Assembly: GCF_014201585.1 (NCBI RefSeq) | Contig: NZ_JACHES010000010.1 | Location: forward strand, 47,371-111,370 | Length of the DNA: 64,000 nt | Direction of reading: 5' to 3' | From: Anoxybacillus tengchongensis | GTDB taxonomy: Bacteria; Bacillota; Bacilli; Bacillales; Anoxybacillaceae | Shown here: piece after piece, positions 1 to 9,873 of the stretch | Layout of the letters: every line of letters begins with the position of its first letter | Numbering within the stretch: the first letter of the stretch is position 1 | Position numbers and translations under genes: made by a program | The notes under the pieces: model-generated | What the model was told of the DNA's origin: nothing | Databases searched by the model: none | What the model saw: only the letters and a program-made list of their open reading frames with translations

Positions 1-3000
1 CCGTCAGCGGTGTTTCACCGAGACGTTTCGCAGTCACTTCTCCATTTGAATCAACAACCGCATAATAACTATTACTGATAGTAAATGAACGGCTCACAAT
101 TTTTGTCGTCGCATTTGCTGGGATTGGTGCAATATATGGTAATACATTAATTGTTTTTCCTTTTTGCACAACGAACGTTGAAGGGAGCGAAATACCTGTT
201 AACGGTGAACCAACATGAACAACGGCTGTTCCAATGACACCGTTATGCGCTTGCGCGGTAATTGTCACTTGTCCTGTGCTCACACCTGTAATCTTTCCAT
301 TTTCATCAACCGAAGCGATATTCGGATTCGATGACCGCCATGTAATCGTCTTATACGTTGCATTGTTTGGTGCAACTGTTGCTGTGAGAGTAGTTGTTTC
401 ACCGATATTCATATGGACAACAGTTGGTGATACGACAACTGCAGTGACCGGGATGGCTTGAACGGTGACAGTAACCGTTTTTTCAATCAGCTCATCATTT
501 CTGTTAAACGCTTGAATAGTTAGCGTTGTTACTCCTTCTTTTAATCCGGTAATTGTGCCGTTTGCACCATTCACTTCAGCATACAAGCTATTTCCTAGTG
601 AATAAGATACCGCTTTTTTTGCATCTGCTGGCGATACGGTAATTGGAATTGGAATTGTTTCACCCACATGAACAGTAAAATCGTTTATTGTCATCGAATC
701 AACTGGGATGCGTACGATCACTGTCATCGTTGCTGTTTTTACGTTACCGAACACATCTTTTACACGCGCTGTCACTTGTGCTGTTCCTTCTTGTAATGCG
801 GTAATGACGCCGTTTTGATCAATTGAAATGATTTGCCCGTTACTATTTTCGCTCCACTCCACTGAGGCGATCGTTGCTTCTTGTGGCAAAACGTTTAACA
901 ATAAACGCGCATTTTTCGGCACGCCACGATTTACAAACATCGTACTTGGTAGCGTGACATCTGTAATTTTGTAATCAGAAACAAACGACAAAGCATTAAA
1001 TGACAAATTGACGACTTGCGTATTAATATCTTTATACGTCAATTTTGCTTGCGACAGTGAGAACGTTCCTTTTGTCATTGGCTTTACTTGAATGACGAAC
1101 GTTTGTGGTTCAGCTACATACGTTGTTCCTGATTTTACAAACGAAATGTCTGGTAACATTCCTTTAATTGTATATCCTTCTGTGATTGTCCCTTGTTTTG
1201 TAAATCCATTCGGTAAAGAAACGACTTCAATGCCTGCTGGTAATTTTTCTTCAAATGCAACGTTTGTCACTTTTAACAACGTATTCGTTAATAATGACAA
1301 CGGTTTTGGTGTGAGTGTATATTGTATCGTCACCGGCTCATGAACTGGAGCGAGCGTTTTTGAAATTGTTCGACTGACTTCAATATTTGCCGATACTTTT
1401 TCAATGACGACTTGAAATTCTTTCGTTACTTTTGCTCCACGTGCGTCTGTTGCTTCAATTTTTATTTTCGCTGTTCCACCGTTTGGCATATTGTGCGGAA
1501 GCGATTGAATAATTGTTGTGCCGTTCGGCACGTTGTTTTGCGCATACACTTCTTGATCGTTTAACCATACTTTCGTAGAAAATGTTCGATCTACTAAGTC
1601 TAAATCTTCCACTTTATACGAGAGTTCAATCGGCTGATTGCTCGGAATTTTTTCGTTTTCTCTCGGTGTGATAACTGTTAATTGCGGTGCATGGTTTGAT
1701 CCGAAAAACGCACGGTACATTGTATTGACAAATAATTTTTGTTCATCTTCTGGGAATGCTGATGTTGTCCCTACATGCCCTGTTCCTGAGTATGTGACGT
1801 TTCCATTGGAATACGTATAATAATGGTTCCAGCTATCGTGTACATCACGAGGAGATCCATTAATATTGTACCAAGGGATTACATTCTCATTTTCTAAATT
1901 AAGCGTATAATATTGATTGTGCGTTGTTGCGATTGTAATGCTGTCACCTAATGCAAATGGATAGTTTGTCATTAAACCGCTATTCACTTGTTTTGTACTT
2001 GTCGATGCATTTGGTGCACCGTTTCCTAAATCCGTTTGCGGTTGAATTTGTTGCACAATCGGACCGAATTCATTTACCCATACGTTATTTGCTCCAAACA
2101 TCACATCATGTGTAAACATGACGCTTTGACCAGATTGAATAAAGTTTTTGACGGATTGAACGGTATTTTGATTTAAAGAAATAACAGAACCACATCCGTT
2201 ATAACAATCTGCAAAACCAAAAATAATCATATCATATTTTCCATTAATGACTTCATGTGAATAATTTGGTTCGTACACCTTGCTTTTTTGAAAATCTGCT
2301 AATGTTGTTACGTCAATATTAATATGATATTCATTTGTACGACTTAAAAAACTCGGATTCATATTTTTCGTATTTAATAAAGAACTTGCATCGTTCCCTT
2401 TCCGAATTTGTAATACTTTAATATTGGCAACAACATCTTGAAACTTCACAAACCCTTTTTCATAATCTTTTAACGCGCTTGTTTCATCAACAATTTCTAC
2501 TTTCCAATAACGTGGTCCAGAATAGCCAGCTGGAAGAGTGTATGAAATCGTTCCTGTTGCTCCTTGCACTTGCTTTGATGCAACAATTTCTTCACTCGTA
2601 TATTTGTCGTTAAAATCAGAGTCGATATATAAGTTGACAGTCAATAATTTATTTTGAAATTGTGTATAATTCGTAATTTGATATACAAATGACAGCGTAT
2701 CTCCTTTTGTATACACCTGTGTCGAAGACGGGGCATTTGTTAACACAAAATGAGGACGTTTCGTGCCATTTGTCGCAAAATAGTTTTTCATGTTCGTATT
2801 CGTTGTAAAGAAAATGACGTTTGTTTTTGACTTCCATGCATTGGATTGAGAGTAACTATACAATTTACTTGTCGGATACTTTTTTACGCTGCTGTCATGA
2901 AGAAAAACAGGCAATCCTTTGTCAATATAAAATTGTTTGATTTGTCCAGCTTTCAAATCTGTCACATCGTTTAAAATATTCGTCGTATTATGCGATGCAC

Positions 3001-3310
3001 TTCTATTGCTGCTCGTTGTCATGCCTAGTTTTGTCGGGTTATAATCGCCACTCGAAATCACAATCGCATCATATTTACCGTCTAATTCATCACGCAAAGC
3101 AACAAAACGTTTCATCGTCATCGTTGTCACATTGATATTCGACGTGCTCCCTAATTCTTGTTTTAACGGTGATGAAGATAATTGATTGGCATGACTAACA
3201 ATTTCAAGAACATTGTATGTGATATTGTCATTCGCACGTACAGTGATGACAGGAATGAATAACGGAACGAGTAAAAGAAGCGTTAAAAATACCGAAACAG
3301 CTCTTTTCAC
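1..3310 (-). CDS. Secreted DUF5057-like protein with bacterial Ig-like (Big_2) domains, 3' end outside window
   Basis: An open frame of 1103 codons runs from a GTG at 3310 off the left edge with no stop, so the C-terminus is missing. The GTG follows a GGGGGAG ribosome site. The N-terminus (VKRAVSVFLTLLLLVPLFIP) is a signal peptide, so the protein is exported. Residues of about 30-560 resemble DUF5057: segments such as YDAIVISSGDYNP and YDMIIFGFADCYNG look like strands of an alpha/beta glutamine-amidotransferase-like fold. Then come beta-rich Ig-like segments. At least three Big_2 modules follow (about 800-1100), with the signatures ITALQEGTAQVTA, ITGLKEGVTTLTI and ITGVSTGQVTITA. No sortase or S-layer anchor is visible, but it could lie in the missing part. 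Substrate and function are unknown. An envelope or adhesive role is inference from the Ig modules. Confidence 0.8.
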   Translation of the reverse strand, partial: MKRAVSVFLTLLLLVPLFIPVITVRANDNITYNVLEIVSHANQLSSSPLKQELGSTSNINVTTMTMKRFVALRDELDGKYDAIVISSGDYNPTKLGMTTSSNRSASHNTTNILNDVTDLKAGQIKQFYIDKGLPVFLHDSSVKKYPTSKLYSYSQSNAWKSKTNVIFFTTNTNMKNYFATNGTKRPHFVLTNAPSSTQVYTKGDTLSFVYQITNYTQFQNKLLTVNLYIDSDFNDKYTSEEIVASKQVQGATGTISYTLPAGYSGPRYWKVEIVDETSALKDYEKGFVKFQDVVANIKVLQIRKGNDASSLLNTKNMNPSFLSRTNEYHINIDVTTLADFQKSKVYEPNYSHEVINGKYDMIIFGFADCYNGCGSVISLNQNTVQSVKNFIQSGQSVMFTHDVMFGANNVWVNEFGPIVQQIQPQTDLGNGAPNASTSTKQVNSGLMTNYPFALGDSITIATTHNQYYTLNLENENVIPWYNINGSPRDVHDSWNHYYTYSNGNVTYSGTGHVGTTSAFPEDEQKLFVNTMYRAFFGSNHAPQLTVITPRENEKIPSNQPIELSYKVEDLDLVDRTFSTKVWLNDQEVYAQNNVPNGTTIIQSLPHNMPNGGTAKIKIEATDARGAKVTKEFQVVIEKVSANIEVSRTISKTLAPVHEPVTIQYTLTPKPLSLLTNTLLKVTNVAFEEKLPAGIEVVSLPNGFTKQGTITEGYTIKGMLPDISFVKSGTTYVAEPQTFVIQVKPMTKGTFSLSQAKLTYKDINTQVVNLSFNALSFVSDYKITDVTLPSTMFVNRGVPKNARLLLNVLPQEATIASVEWSENSNGQIISIDQNGVITALQEGTAQVTARVKDVFGNVKTATMTVIVRIPVDSMTINDFTVHVGETIPIPITVSPADAKKAVSYSLGNSLYAEVNGANGTITGLKEGVTTLTIQAFNRNDELIEKTVTVTVQAIPVTAVVVSPTVVHMNIGETTTLTATVAPNNATYKTITWRSSNPNIASVDENGKITGVSTGQVTITAQAHNGVIGTAVVHVGSPLTGISLPSTFVVQKGKTINVLPYIAPIPANATTKIVSRSFTISNSYYAVVDSNGEVTAKRLGETPLT

Positions 3311-3347
3311 CTATCTCTCCCCCTTTCAAAAATCCTACTTTTTATCT

Positions 3348-3356
3348 ATTATACCA
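3348..3356 (-). promoter_or_regulatory. Extended -10 promoter for the DUF5057 gene
   Basis: On the minus strand TGG-TATAAT (TATAAT at 3348-3353) lies about 38 bp before the GTG start. The -35 region is poor, which fits an extended -10 sigma-A promoter. The gene would then be expressed separately from folC. Confidence 0.5.
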
Positions 3357-3368
3357 GCAATTTTCGTC

Positions 3369-4673
3369 TTACTTATATTTATTTTTTATAAAATTTCGTA
3401 CATTTGAGATGAAATAAAGTGAACCTGTAATTAAAATAATATCATCTTTGGCGACTTGTTTCCGTTTCTCTTTTAACCATTGTTTCCAATCGTTTGTCCA
3501 TTGCACGTTTGGATGCGTCGCCTGTTCCGCAAGTTGCTCGGCGGAAAGGGCACGCGGAAAGTCAAACGTTGTAAACGTCATCGTTTCGGCAATCGATTGT
3601 AACTTTCGAATCATCGCTGTGACCGGTTTATCACCTAACGCTGTAAAGAGCACGTGCACACGGCGATTCGGATAGTGAGTATTCATCGTCGCCACAAGGC
3701 TAGCGATTCCTTCTTCGTTATGCGCGCCGTCAATGATGATAAGCGGGCGATCGCTCATTTTTTCAAATCGTCCGAGCCACTCCGCTTTTCGAATACCGTG
3801 ATACATATGTTCACGTTCAATAAGAAACGAATAATATGTGCGTAAATAATCGGCGACCATAAGCGCGAGCGCAGCATTTTTTACTTGATGTGCCCCAAGC
3901 ATCGTTGTCGTTACATGATGATATGTCGTAAACGGTGTTTGTAACGAAAAACGTTCCCCACTTGCTGTTGGTTCATGAGAGAAAAGCGCGAAATCACGAC
4001 CAAGCGCATACGTTTTTGCCCGCACAGATGCTGCTTTTTCTTCTACTACTTGTAGCGCCTCCGGCTGGTCGATCGCAGTAACAACAGGAATTCCTGCTTT
4101 AATAATTCCCGCTTTTTCAAACGCAATTTGTTCGAGTGTATCCCCTAATATATGTATATGATCGTAGCCGACATTTGTAATCACCGATAAAAGCGGATAA
4201 ATGATGTTCGTTGAGTCTAAGCGACCACCAAGTCCAACTTCAAAAATGACAACGTCTTGCACGTTCATTTTACCGAAATAATAAAGCGCCATGGCGGTAA
4301 TAACTTCAAACTCTGTCGGCCCACCTAATTCCGTCTGTTCTAACTGTTCTGCTAAAGGCTGAATGACTTGCACAAGTTTGATCAGATCGACATCGCTAAT
4401 CGGTTGTCCGTTTATGCTAATGCGTTCATTAAACTGTTCAACGTACGGCGATGTAAATGTTCCAACACGATATCCTGCTTCTTGTAATATATGACGTAAA
4501 AAGCAAACGGTCGATCCTTTTCCGTTCGTCCCACCGACATGAATCGCTTTGATGCGGCGCTCTGGATGATCGAGCTTTTCCATCATCCATTCCATTCGTT
4601 TAAGCCCCGGTTTGACTCCTAATGATAGACGGCTATGAATCCAATCAACTGCTTCTTTATATGTAAAAACCAT
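3369..4673 (-). CDS. folC: Bifunctional folylpolyglutamate / dihydrofolate synthase
   Basis: FolC (434 aa, normal length) joins dihydropteroate to glutamate and extends the gamma-glutamyl tail of folates in the cytosol, using ATP. The ATP-binding loop GGTNGKGST is at residues 47-55. The Mur-ligase-type motifs TSPYVEQFNERI, EVGLGGRLDSTN and IIDGAHNEEG follow in the expected order. The ATG at 4673 has a GAGGAGGG site. It is the last gene of the valS-folC unit, as in B. subtilis. A hairpin between valS and folC may reduce read-through. The identification is secure from family motifs and position. Confidence 0.95.
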   Translation of the reverse strand: MVFTYKEAVDWIHSRLSLGVKPGLKRMEWMMEKLDHPERRIKAIHVGGTNGKGSTVCFLRHILQEAGYRVGTFTSPYVEQFNERISINGQPISDVDLIKLVQVIQPLAEQLEQTELGGPTEFEVITAMALYYFGKMNVQDVVIFEVGLGGRLDSTNIIYPLLSVITNVGYDHIHILGDTLEQIAFEKAGIIKAGIPVVTAIDQPEALQVVEEKAASVRAKTYALGRDFALFSHEPTASGERFSLQTPFTTYHHVTTTMLGAHQVKNAALALMVADYLRTYYSFLIEREHMYHGIRKAEWLGRFEKMSDRPLIIIDGAHNEEGIASLVATMNTHYPNRRVHVLFTALGDKPVTAMIRKLQSIAETMTFTTFDFPRALSAEQLAEQATHPNVQWTNDWKQWLKEKRKQVAKDDIILITGSLYFISNVRNFIKNKYK

Positions 4674-4700
4674 GAAAAATCCCTCCTCTACAAAGTGAAA

Positions 4701-4730
4701 GACGAATCCAAAATGGATTCGTCTTCATCA
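4701..4730 (-). terminator. Intercistronic hairpin between valS and folC
   Basis: GACGAATCC and GGATTCGTC pair around a short loop just after the valS stop. Only a weak T tract (TCTTTCACTTT) follows, so this may be an attenuator or RNA-stability element rather than a full terminator. Confidence 0.5.
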
Positions 4731-4735
4731 TAAAA

Positions 4736-7360
4736 CTATTGTTTTAATTGTGCAAGACGGGCGCGGACAGCTTCGCGTTTTTCGATGTAGTCGCGCTCTT
4801 TTTTCCGCTCCTCTTCCACAACGTGCGCTGGCGCTTTCGCTAAAAATCCTTCGTTGCTTAATTTCTTTTGCACACGCTCGACTTCTTGATCGAGTTTTTG
4901 CAGCTCTTTTTCAAGACGTTTCACTTCTTCTTCAATATTAATTAACCCTTCGAGCGGCAAGCTTAGTTCTGCCCCTGTCACAACAGCGGTCATCGCTTTC
5001 TCGACCGTTGGAATCGTCGTGTCGATGACAAGCTCACTAGGGTTACAGAAACGCTCGATATATGAGCGGTTTTTCTGAAGGGTATTCGCAATTTGCTCGT
5101 CTTTTGCTTTAATGTGCAGCGTAATTGGCTTGCTTAGCGGCGTATTCACTTCAGCGCGAATGTTACGCACCGCGCGAATAATATCAACAAGCAAACGCAT
5201 TTGTTCAGCCGCTTCATGATTGCTTAGTTCAGGACGAACTTGCGGCCACGGAGCAACCGTAATCGATTCTCCTTCATGCGGAAGTTGTTGCCAAATTTCT
5301 TCGGTAACAAACGGCATAAACGGATGAAGGAGACGCATCGTTTGATCAAGCACGTAAGCAAGAACGGAGCGCGTCGTTTTCTTCGCTTGTTCATCGTCAC
5401 CGTATAGTGGCAATTTCGCCATTTCGATATACCAGTCGCATAAGTCGTCCCAAATGAAGTTATATAACACGCGACCGACTTCACCAAACTCGTATTTATC
5501 TGCGAGTTTTGTCACCGTCTCAATCGTTTCATTTAAGCGTGTTAAAATCCAATGATCCGCAACCGATTTTTCGCCATGTAAGTCGATGTCTTCATACGTG
5601 AATCCTTCCATGTTCATGAGCGCAAAACGGGAAGCGTTCCAAATTTTATTGACGAAGTTCCATGTCGCTTCAACTTTTTCTGTACTAAAGCGCAAGTCTT
5701 GACCAGGGGCACTTCCTGTCGCTAAAAAGTAACGAAGCGAGTCGGCACCGTACTGATCAATCACATCCATCGGATCGACGCCATTGCCAAGCGACTTACT
5801 CATTTTTCTTCCTTGTGCATCGCGCACTAATCCGTGAATAAGAACATCTTTAAACGGGCGTTTTCCTGTAAATTCAAGCGCTTGGAAAATCATGCGCGAT
5901 ACCCAGAAGAAAATAATATCGTAGCCTGTAACAAGCACATCTGTTGGGTAATAACGGTTATAATCTGCCGCTTCTTCGTCTGGCCAGCCCATTGTTGAAA
6001 ATGGCCAAAGCGCCGAGCTAAACCACGTATCTAATACATCAGGGTCTTGTTCCCAATTTTCAATGTCTGCTGGTGGCTCGTGTCCAACATACACTTCGCC
6101 CGTTTCTTTATGATACCATGCTGGGATGCGATGCCCCCACCAAAGTTGGCGAGAAATGCACCAATCGCGAATGTTTTCCATCCAATGTAAATACGTTTTT
6201 TCAAATCGCTCTGGAACGAAATTCACTTTTCCTTCTGTTTTTTGTAGTTCAATGGCAGCTTCAGCAAGCGGCTTCATTTTGACAAACCATTGTGTCGATA
6301 AATACGGTTCTACGACTGCACCGCTCCGTTCGCTATGACCGACAGAATGCATATGCTCTTCGATTTTAAATAGCACACCTTGTTCTTGTAAATCTTTGAC
6401 GATTTGTTTGCGGCATTCGAAACGATCGAGTCCCTTATATTGAAGCGCATTGTCGTTCATTGTGCCGTCTTCGTTCATCACAAGAATACGCGGTAAGTGA
6501 TGACGGTTTCCGATTTCAAAGTCGTTTGGATCATGTGCTGGCGTAATTTTCACCGCTCCGGAACCGAACGACATATCGACATACTCGTCACCAATAATCG
6601 GAATTTCACGACCGACGATCGGTAAAATGACTGTTTTTCCGATCAGGTGTTTGTAGCGTTCGTCTTCTGGATGAACGGCAACCGCTGTATCACCAAGCAT
6701 CGTCTCTGGACGAGTCGTTGCCACTTCGATATAGCCAGAGCCGTCTGCAAGCGGATAACGCATATGATATAGCGCACCTTGCACATCTTTATACACGACT
6801 TCAATGTCCGATAATGCTGTTTTTGTTACTGGATCCCAGTTAATAATGTATTCGCCACGATAAATAAGTCCTTTTTCATATAACGATACAAATACTTCAC
6901 GCACCGCTTTTGATAATCCTTCATCAAGCGTAAAGCGCTCCCGCGTATAATCGAGGCCAAGTCCAAGCTTCGCCCATTGAGAGCGAATATGTCCTGCGTA
7001 TTCTTCTTTCCATTTCCACGTCTCTTCAACAAATGTTTCACGCCCTAAATCGTAGCGTGTTTTTCCTTCGTTGCGGAGCTTTTCTTCCACTTTTGCTTGC
7101 GTCGCAATCCCCGCATGGTCCATGCCCGGAAGCCATAACACGTCATACCCTTGCATGCGCTTCATGCGCGTAATGATGTCTTGTAACGTCGTATCCCATG
7201 CATGTCCTAAATGAAGTTTCCCTGTCACATTTGGGGGTGGAATGACGATCGTAAATGGTTTCTTCCTTTCGTCACTTGTTGCTTCAAAAAACTTTCCTTT
7301 TAACCACCATTCATAACGATTTGCCTCAACAGTACGGTGGTCATATTTTGGCGATAACAT
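4736..7360 (-). CDS. valS: Valyl-tRNA synthetase
   Basis: ValRS (874 aa) charges tRNA-Val in the cytosol. It is a class Ia enzyme: the HLGH form of the HIGH motif is at residues 50-53 and KMSKS ([11 protein letters not shown]) near 525. An anticodon-binding domain follows, and then the C-terminal coiled coil typical of ValRS ([20 protein letters not shown]). I start at the ATG at 7360 ([10 protein letters not shown]) because AAGGAGGG lies just upstream. A frame open 13 codons further would run into the T-box terminator. Expression is controlled by the T-box leader at 7384-7634. It is cotranscribed with folC. Confidence 0.96.
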   Translation of the reverse strand: MLSPKYDHRTVEANRYEWWLKGKFFEATSDERKKPFTIVIPPPNVTGKLHLGHAWDTTLQDIITRMKRMQGYDVLWLPGMDHAGIATQAKVEEKLRNEGKTRYDLGRETFVEETWKWKEEYAGHIRSQWAKLGLGLDYTRERFTLDEGLSKAVREVFVSLYEKGLIYRGEYIINWDPVTKTALSDIEVVYKDVQGALYHMRYPLADGSGYIEVATTRPETMLGDTAVAVHPEDERYKHLIGKTVILPIVGREIPIIGDEYVDMSFGSGAVKITPAHDPNDFEIGNRHHLPRILVMNEDGTMNDNALQYKGLDRFECRKQIVKDLQEQGVLFKIEEHMHSVGHSERSGAVVEPYLSTQWFVKMKPLAEAAIELQKTEGKVNFVPERFEKTYLHWMENIRDWCISRQLWWGHRIPAWYHKETGEVYVGHEPPADIENWEQDPDVLDTWFSSALWPFSTMGWPDEEAADYNRYYPTDVLVTGYDIIFFWVSRMIFQALEFTGKRPFKDVLIHGLVRDAQGRKMSKSLGNGVDPMDVIDQYGADSLRYFLATGSAPGQDLRFSTEKVEATWNFVNKIWNASRFALMNMEGFTYEDIDLHGEKSVADHWILTRLNETIETVTKLADKYEFGEVGRVLYNFIWDDLCDWYIEMAKLPLYGDDEQAKKTTRSVLAYVLDQTMRLLHPFMPFVTEEIWQQLPHEGESITVAPWPQVRPELSNHEAAEQMRLLVDIIRAVRNIRAEVNTPLSKPITLHIKAKDEQIANTLQKNRSYIERFCNPSELVIDTTIPTVEKAMTAVVTGAELSLPLEGLINIEEEVKRLEKELQKLDQEVERVQKKLSNEGFLAKAPAHVVEEERKKERDYIEKREAVRARLAQLKQ

Positions 7361-7383
7361 AAAAATCCCTCCTTCAGTCAAAT

Positions 7384-7634
7384 AAAAAACTCCTTCCATC
7401 CGAAAAGGACGAAAGGAGACTCTTTCGCGGTACCACCTTTTTTCTTAAGCAACGCTTAAGCACTCAAATCGATAACGGCGATGCACCGGCTTCTTCTACT
7501 TTCGTTCGAAGAAACAGCTCCAGGGCGACCTTCCGACGACCACAAACCTAGGAAATCTCGCAGCTACTGATTTCCCTCTCTGCAAGGCGGGTTGCGCCGT
7601 ACTCTTCCCTATCTTCGCTTTTTTCTATTCATAC
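7384..7634 (-). promoter_or_regulatory. T-box riboswitch leader of valS
   Basis: On the minus strand the leader carries an AGGGAAGAGTA-type stem I element and the conserved T-box sequence GGTGGTACCGCG (7425-7438). It ends in a terminator whose arms CTCCTTTCGTCC and GGATGGAAGGAG (7384-7418) precede TTTTTTATT. Uncharged tRNA-Val should pair with the T-box and favour antitermination. This leader fills most of the roughly 400-bp gap upstream of valS. I could not place the valine specifier codon with certainty. Confidence 0.92.
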
Positions 7635-7639
7635 ATAAT

Positions 7640-7667
7640 ACTATATAAAAATCATATGAATCGTCAA
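7640..7667 (-). promoter_or_regulatory. Sigma-A promoter of the valS T-box transcript
   Basis: TTGACG at 7662-7667 and TATAGT at 7640-7645, 16 bp apart, lie just upstream of the T-box leader on the minus strand. Confidence 0.65.
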
Positions 7668-7704
7668 TAAGGTTTGCCACATTTTCACTCCTTTATACAT
7701 ATGA

Positions 7705-7733
7705 TAAAAAAGAAAAGCTCCAACATGTGGAGC
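7705..7733 (-). terminator. Rho-independent terminator facing ysxE
   Basis: On the minus strand AGCTCC-ACATGTT-GGAGCT is followed by TTTTCTTTTTT. It is the first terminator after ysxE, but it lies beyond the small plus-strand gene at 7760-7951. The ysxE transcript should therefore run antisense through that gene. Confidence 0.65.
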
Positions 7734-7759
7734 TAACCATTTGAAAAGGAAGTGAACAT

Positions 7760-7951
7760 ATGCGTAAACGTTTCAACCCGTACGCTTGGCCACCGTGGTT
7801 GAGAAAGCTGCGCTTTATTGCTGAACAATGCATCATCCCGATTACCGTTGTTCAAGCGATTCGCACCATTTTATTTCCAACAACAATCGACGTTATTTTA
7901 CTCGCTATTTTCATTTTTCTTTCCTTCGCTTTACATTACGATTGGATTTGA
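7760..7951 (+). CDS. Small membrane protein of unknown function (63 aa)
   Basis: A plus-strand frame of 63 codons starts with ATG behind AAAGGAAGTG. The N-terminus is basic (MRKRFNPYAWPPWLRKLRF). Residues of about 25-60 hold hydrophobic stretches (IIPITVVQAI, TIDVILLAIFIFLSFAL), so one or two membrane segments are likely. Its 3' end overlaps the 3' end of the convergent ysxE by 16 bp. The good ribosome site, basic-then-hydrophobic pattern and position outside any other coding frame support a real gene. I do not recognise a functional family. Confidence 0.65.
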   Translation: MRKRFNPYAWPPWLRKLRFIAEQCIIPITVVQAIRTILFPTTIDVILLAIFIFLSFALHYDWI

Positions 7952-8850
7952 TTTGTTTGTTTTTCTTCTTCCCATTTTCCGATGACATATTCGATATTTT
8001 TCATTTGCCAATATGCCTGCTGCCAAGTAGCGGTGAATTGTCGCTCATGTCGTTGTTGTTCGTACCGATGAATGAGACGAACAAAACGATGTGGATCAAC
8101 AAGTAAATGAAAAAATAAAAGCCGTTCATCTTCTTCAAGCGCCAATGTTTGTTCATACTGTGAAAGCCATTGTACTGCTTCATCACATACAATCGGATAC
8201 GTATGCAAATATTGGCGAAAAAAGAAAAGTAAATCATGAAATGGAGGAGCCCAACGCGCTTGTTCAAAACTAATAAAATACGATGTACCATCATCTCGTT
8301 CGACATAATGGCGAAACGACGGGCGACCGTGAATATAGCAAATGCGCACCGTCTTTTTTTCTCGCATTCGCTCACGCCATTCATTTAACGTATGTTCAGA
8401 AAAAGAAATGGCGCGCATAACGTCAAGAAAATGGATGCAACATTGCAGTTGAAACGGCGACATATACCATTGTTTTTCACATTGTTCAATATACTGAGTT
8501 AATGTTTGTTTTGTCTTTTCAAGTGAGCTTTTTCGTTCCTTATAATACGATTCGATTTCCGTTTCCATCGTTTGCATTTCTTTTAACGAATGTTTATGCC
8601 ATCGCGCCAAATCGTGAAAAAATGACGATGTTGGATCCGTTTTTTCTTTTAACCAAGGCATCATATAATACCATTGCCCATCTCGCTTTTTCGTTTCGTA
8701 AATCGGAATGGCAAGCGGTATACGGAGACGATGCGCTTGTTCAATCGCTTGCCAATGTGCCAATGAAGCGATTCGTTTGAGCGCATATGTTCTATTCGCT
8801 ATTTCCCATTTTTGTATACGCTCATGTTGTAATTGCACCGTTTTCATCAT
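7936..8850 (-). CDS. ysxE: YsxE-like spore coat protein of the CotS/kinase-like family
   Basis: This 304-residue protein sits between spoVID and valS, exactly where B. subtilis ysxE lies. It shows traces of an aminoglycoside-phosphotransferase-like fold: VRICYIHGRPSFRHYV replaces the usual HGD loop and TSYFISFEQARWAPPFHDLLFFF the DxD region. CotS-family proteins are spore coat components and are generally regarded as degenerate kinases; here the catalytic Asp of the HGD motif appears replaced (HGRPS). The ATG at 8850 or the one directly after it could serve. ysxE follows spoVID by 12 bp, so the two are probably expressed together in the mother cell. Confidence 0.85.
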   Translation of the reverse strand: MMKTVQLQHERIQKWEIANRTYALKRIASLAHWQAIEQAHRLRIPLAIPIYETKKRDGQWYYMMPWLKEKTDPTSSFFHDLARWHKHSLKEMQTMETEIESYYKERKSSLEKTKQTLTQYIEQCEKQWYMSPFQLQCCIHFLDVMRAISFSEHTLNEWRERMREKKTVRICYIHGRPSFRHYVERDDGTSYFISFEQARWAPPFHDLLFFFRQYLHTYPIVCDEAVQWLSQYEQTLALEEDERLLFFHLLVDPHRFVRLIHRYEQQRHERQFTATWQQAYWQMKNIEYVIGKWEEEKQTNQIQS

Positions 8851-8862
8851 CGTACAACCCTT

Positions 8863-9768
8863 TTACACTTTACTTGGCGTTGGAATGTATAGCAACTGTC
8901 CTTCGTGTATATCCGCACCGCTTTCTAAATGATTTGTACGCAACAACTGTTGGACAGATACGTCGTATCGCTCGGCAATCTTGTCCAACGAATCACCTTG
9001 TTGGACGATACAAATTTTCAAACGAGCAAACGTCTGTTCTTCATTTTTACCAAATAGTTTTGTTAAATATAACGCATTTTCATTTCGCTTTTCGTTCGTA
9101 TCTCTCCCTTTCATTTCAAGTTGAAATGATTGTTTTTCCTCTTTTTGTTCTTCAGCTCGTTTATCTTCATGTTGCTCATCATCTAATAGCTGTTGTTCAA
9201 CATGATTACTTTCTTCATGAAACATATAAAACGGTGGAACGTTGACGATACTTCCTTGATCCTCTTCCGTTTCTTCCTGTTGATATACTTCTTCTCTTGC
9301 GACCACTTCAAACGGTTCGAAATCGTCTACATTGTATGGCTCCCATTCATCATCTTCGCGATCATCGTCCATTTGAATACCATGAATGGCCACTTCTGCA
9401 ATAAGACGTAATTCATGTTGCCTTAAATCATAATCAAATGATTCAATAAACACATACACTTGTTCGAGGTCATCAATTCGCTCTTTCGGTACGGTGACGT
9501 CAATCGGAAATTGATGCAAAAATTCACCAACTTGTTCATCGTTTATACGGACATGCTCAACGTAGCGAACGGCTTCAACCGATAGATCGTCCTCTCCATC
9601 TTCTTCCCGCTTCGCATACTCCCCTGACAGTTCCAACACCCCGCGAATATACACATAATCTCCTTGTTCCTCAATCGTAATGGTTGGTTGTAGCGAAATC
9701 GATAATAACTGATCAACGTGATGTTCACGCCGAAAGGCAATCGCTTCTTCAATTGAAAAACGCAACAT
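8863..9768 (-). CDS. spoVID: Stage VI sporulation protein D, spore coat assembly hub
   Basis: SpoVID (301 aa here, about half the length of the B. subtilis protein) drives encasement of the spore by coat layers. The N-terminal domain (LRFSIEEAIAF, then YVYIRGVLELSGEY) matches the SpoVID/DUF3794-like beta domain. The middle is very acidic and Glu/Gln-rich. A C-terminal LysM domain (VQQGDSLDKIAERYDVSVQQ, LLYIPTP) should bind peptidoglycan or lipid II. I chose the ATG at 9768 behind AAGGAGAG over two earlier Mets that leave no spacing. A weak sigma-E-like match (GCATACTT at 9831-9838, CATAATCA at 9810-9817) precedes it. Confidence 0.9.
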   Translation of the reverse strand: MLRFSIEEAIAFRREHHVDQLLSISLQPTITIEEQGDYVYIRGVLELSGEYAKREEDGEDDLSVEAVRYVEHVRINDEQVGEFLHQFPIDVTVPKERIDDLEQVYVFIESFDYDLRQHELRLIAEVAIHGIQMDDDREDDEWEPYNVDDFEPFEVVAREEVYQQEETEEDQGSIVNVPPFYMFHEESNHVEQQLLDDEQHEDKRAEEQKEEKQSFQLEMKGRDTNEKRNENALYLTKLFGKNEEQTFARLKICIVQQGDSLDKIAERYDVSVQQLLRTNHLESGADIHEGQLLYIPTPSKV

Positions 9769-9839
9769 GCTCATCTCTCCTTCAACGTCCAAGTCATTTC
9801 ACATTACTATGATTATGAAGTGGAAAAAAGAAGTATGCA

Positions 9840-9873
9840 TAAAAAAAGCGACGCCTTATAGGCAATCGCTCAT
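9840..9873 (-). terminator. Terminator of the hem operon
   Basis: On the minus strand the imperfect stem AGCGATTGCC-TATAA-GGCGTCGCT is followed by TTTTTTTAT. It overlaps the hemL stop and separates hemL from spoVID. Confidence 0.85.

Noticed and set aside
470..1100. Repetitive look of the Ig-like region as a CRISPR or DNA repeat array
   Set aside because: The repeats are at protein level only; there are no short identical direct repeats with regular spacers.
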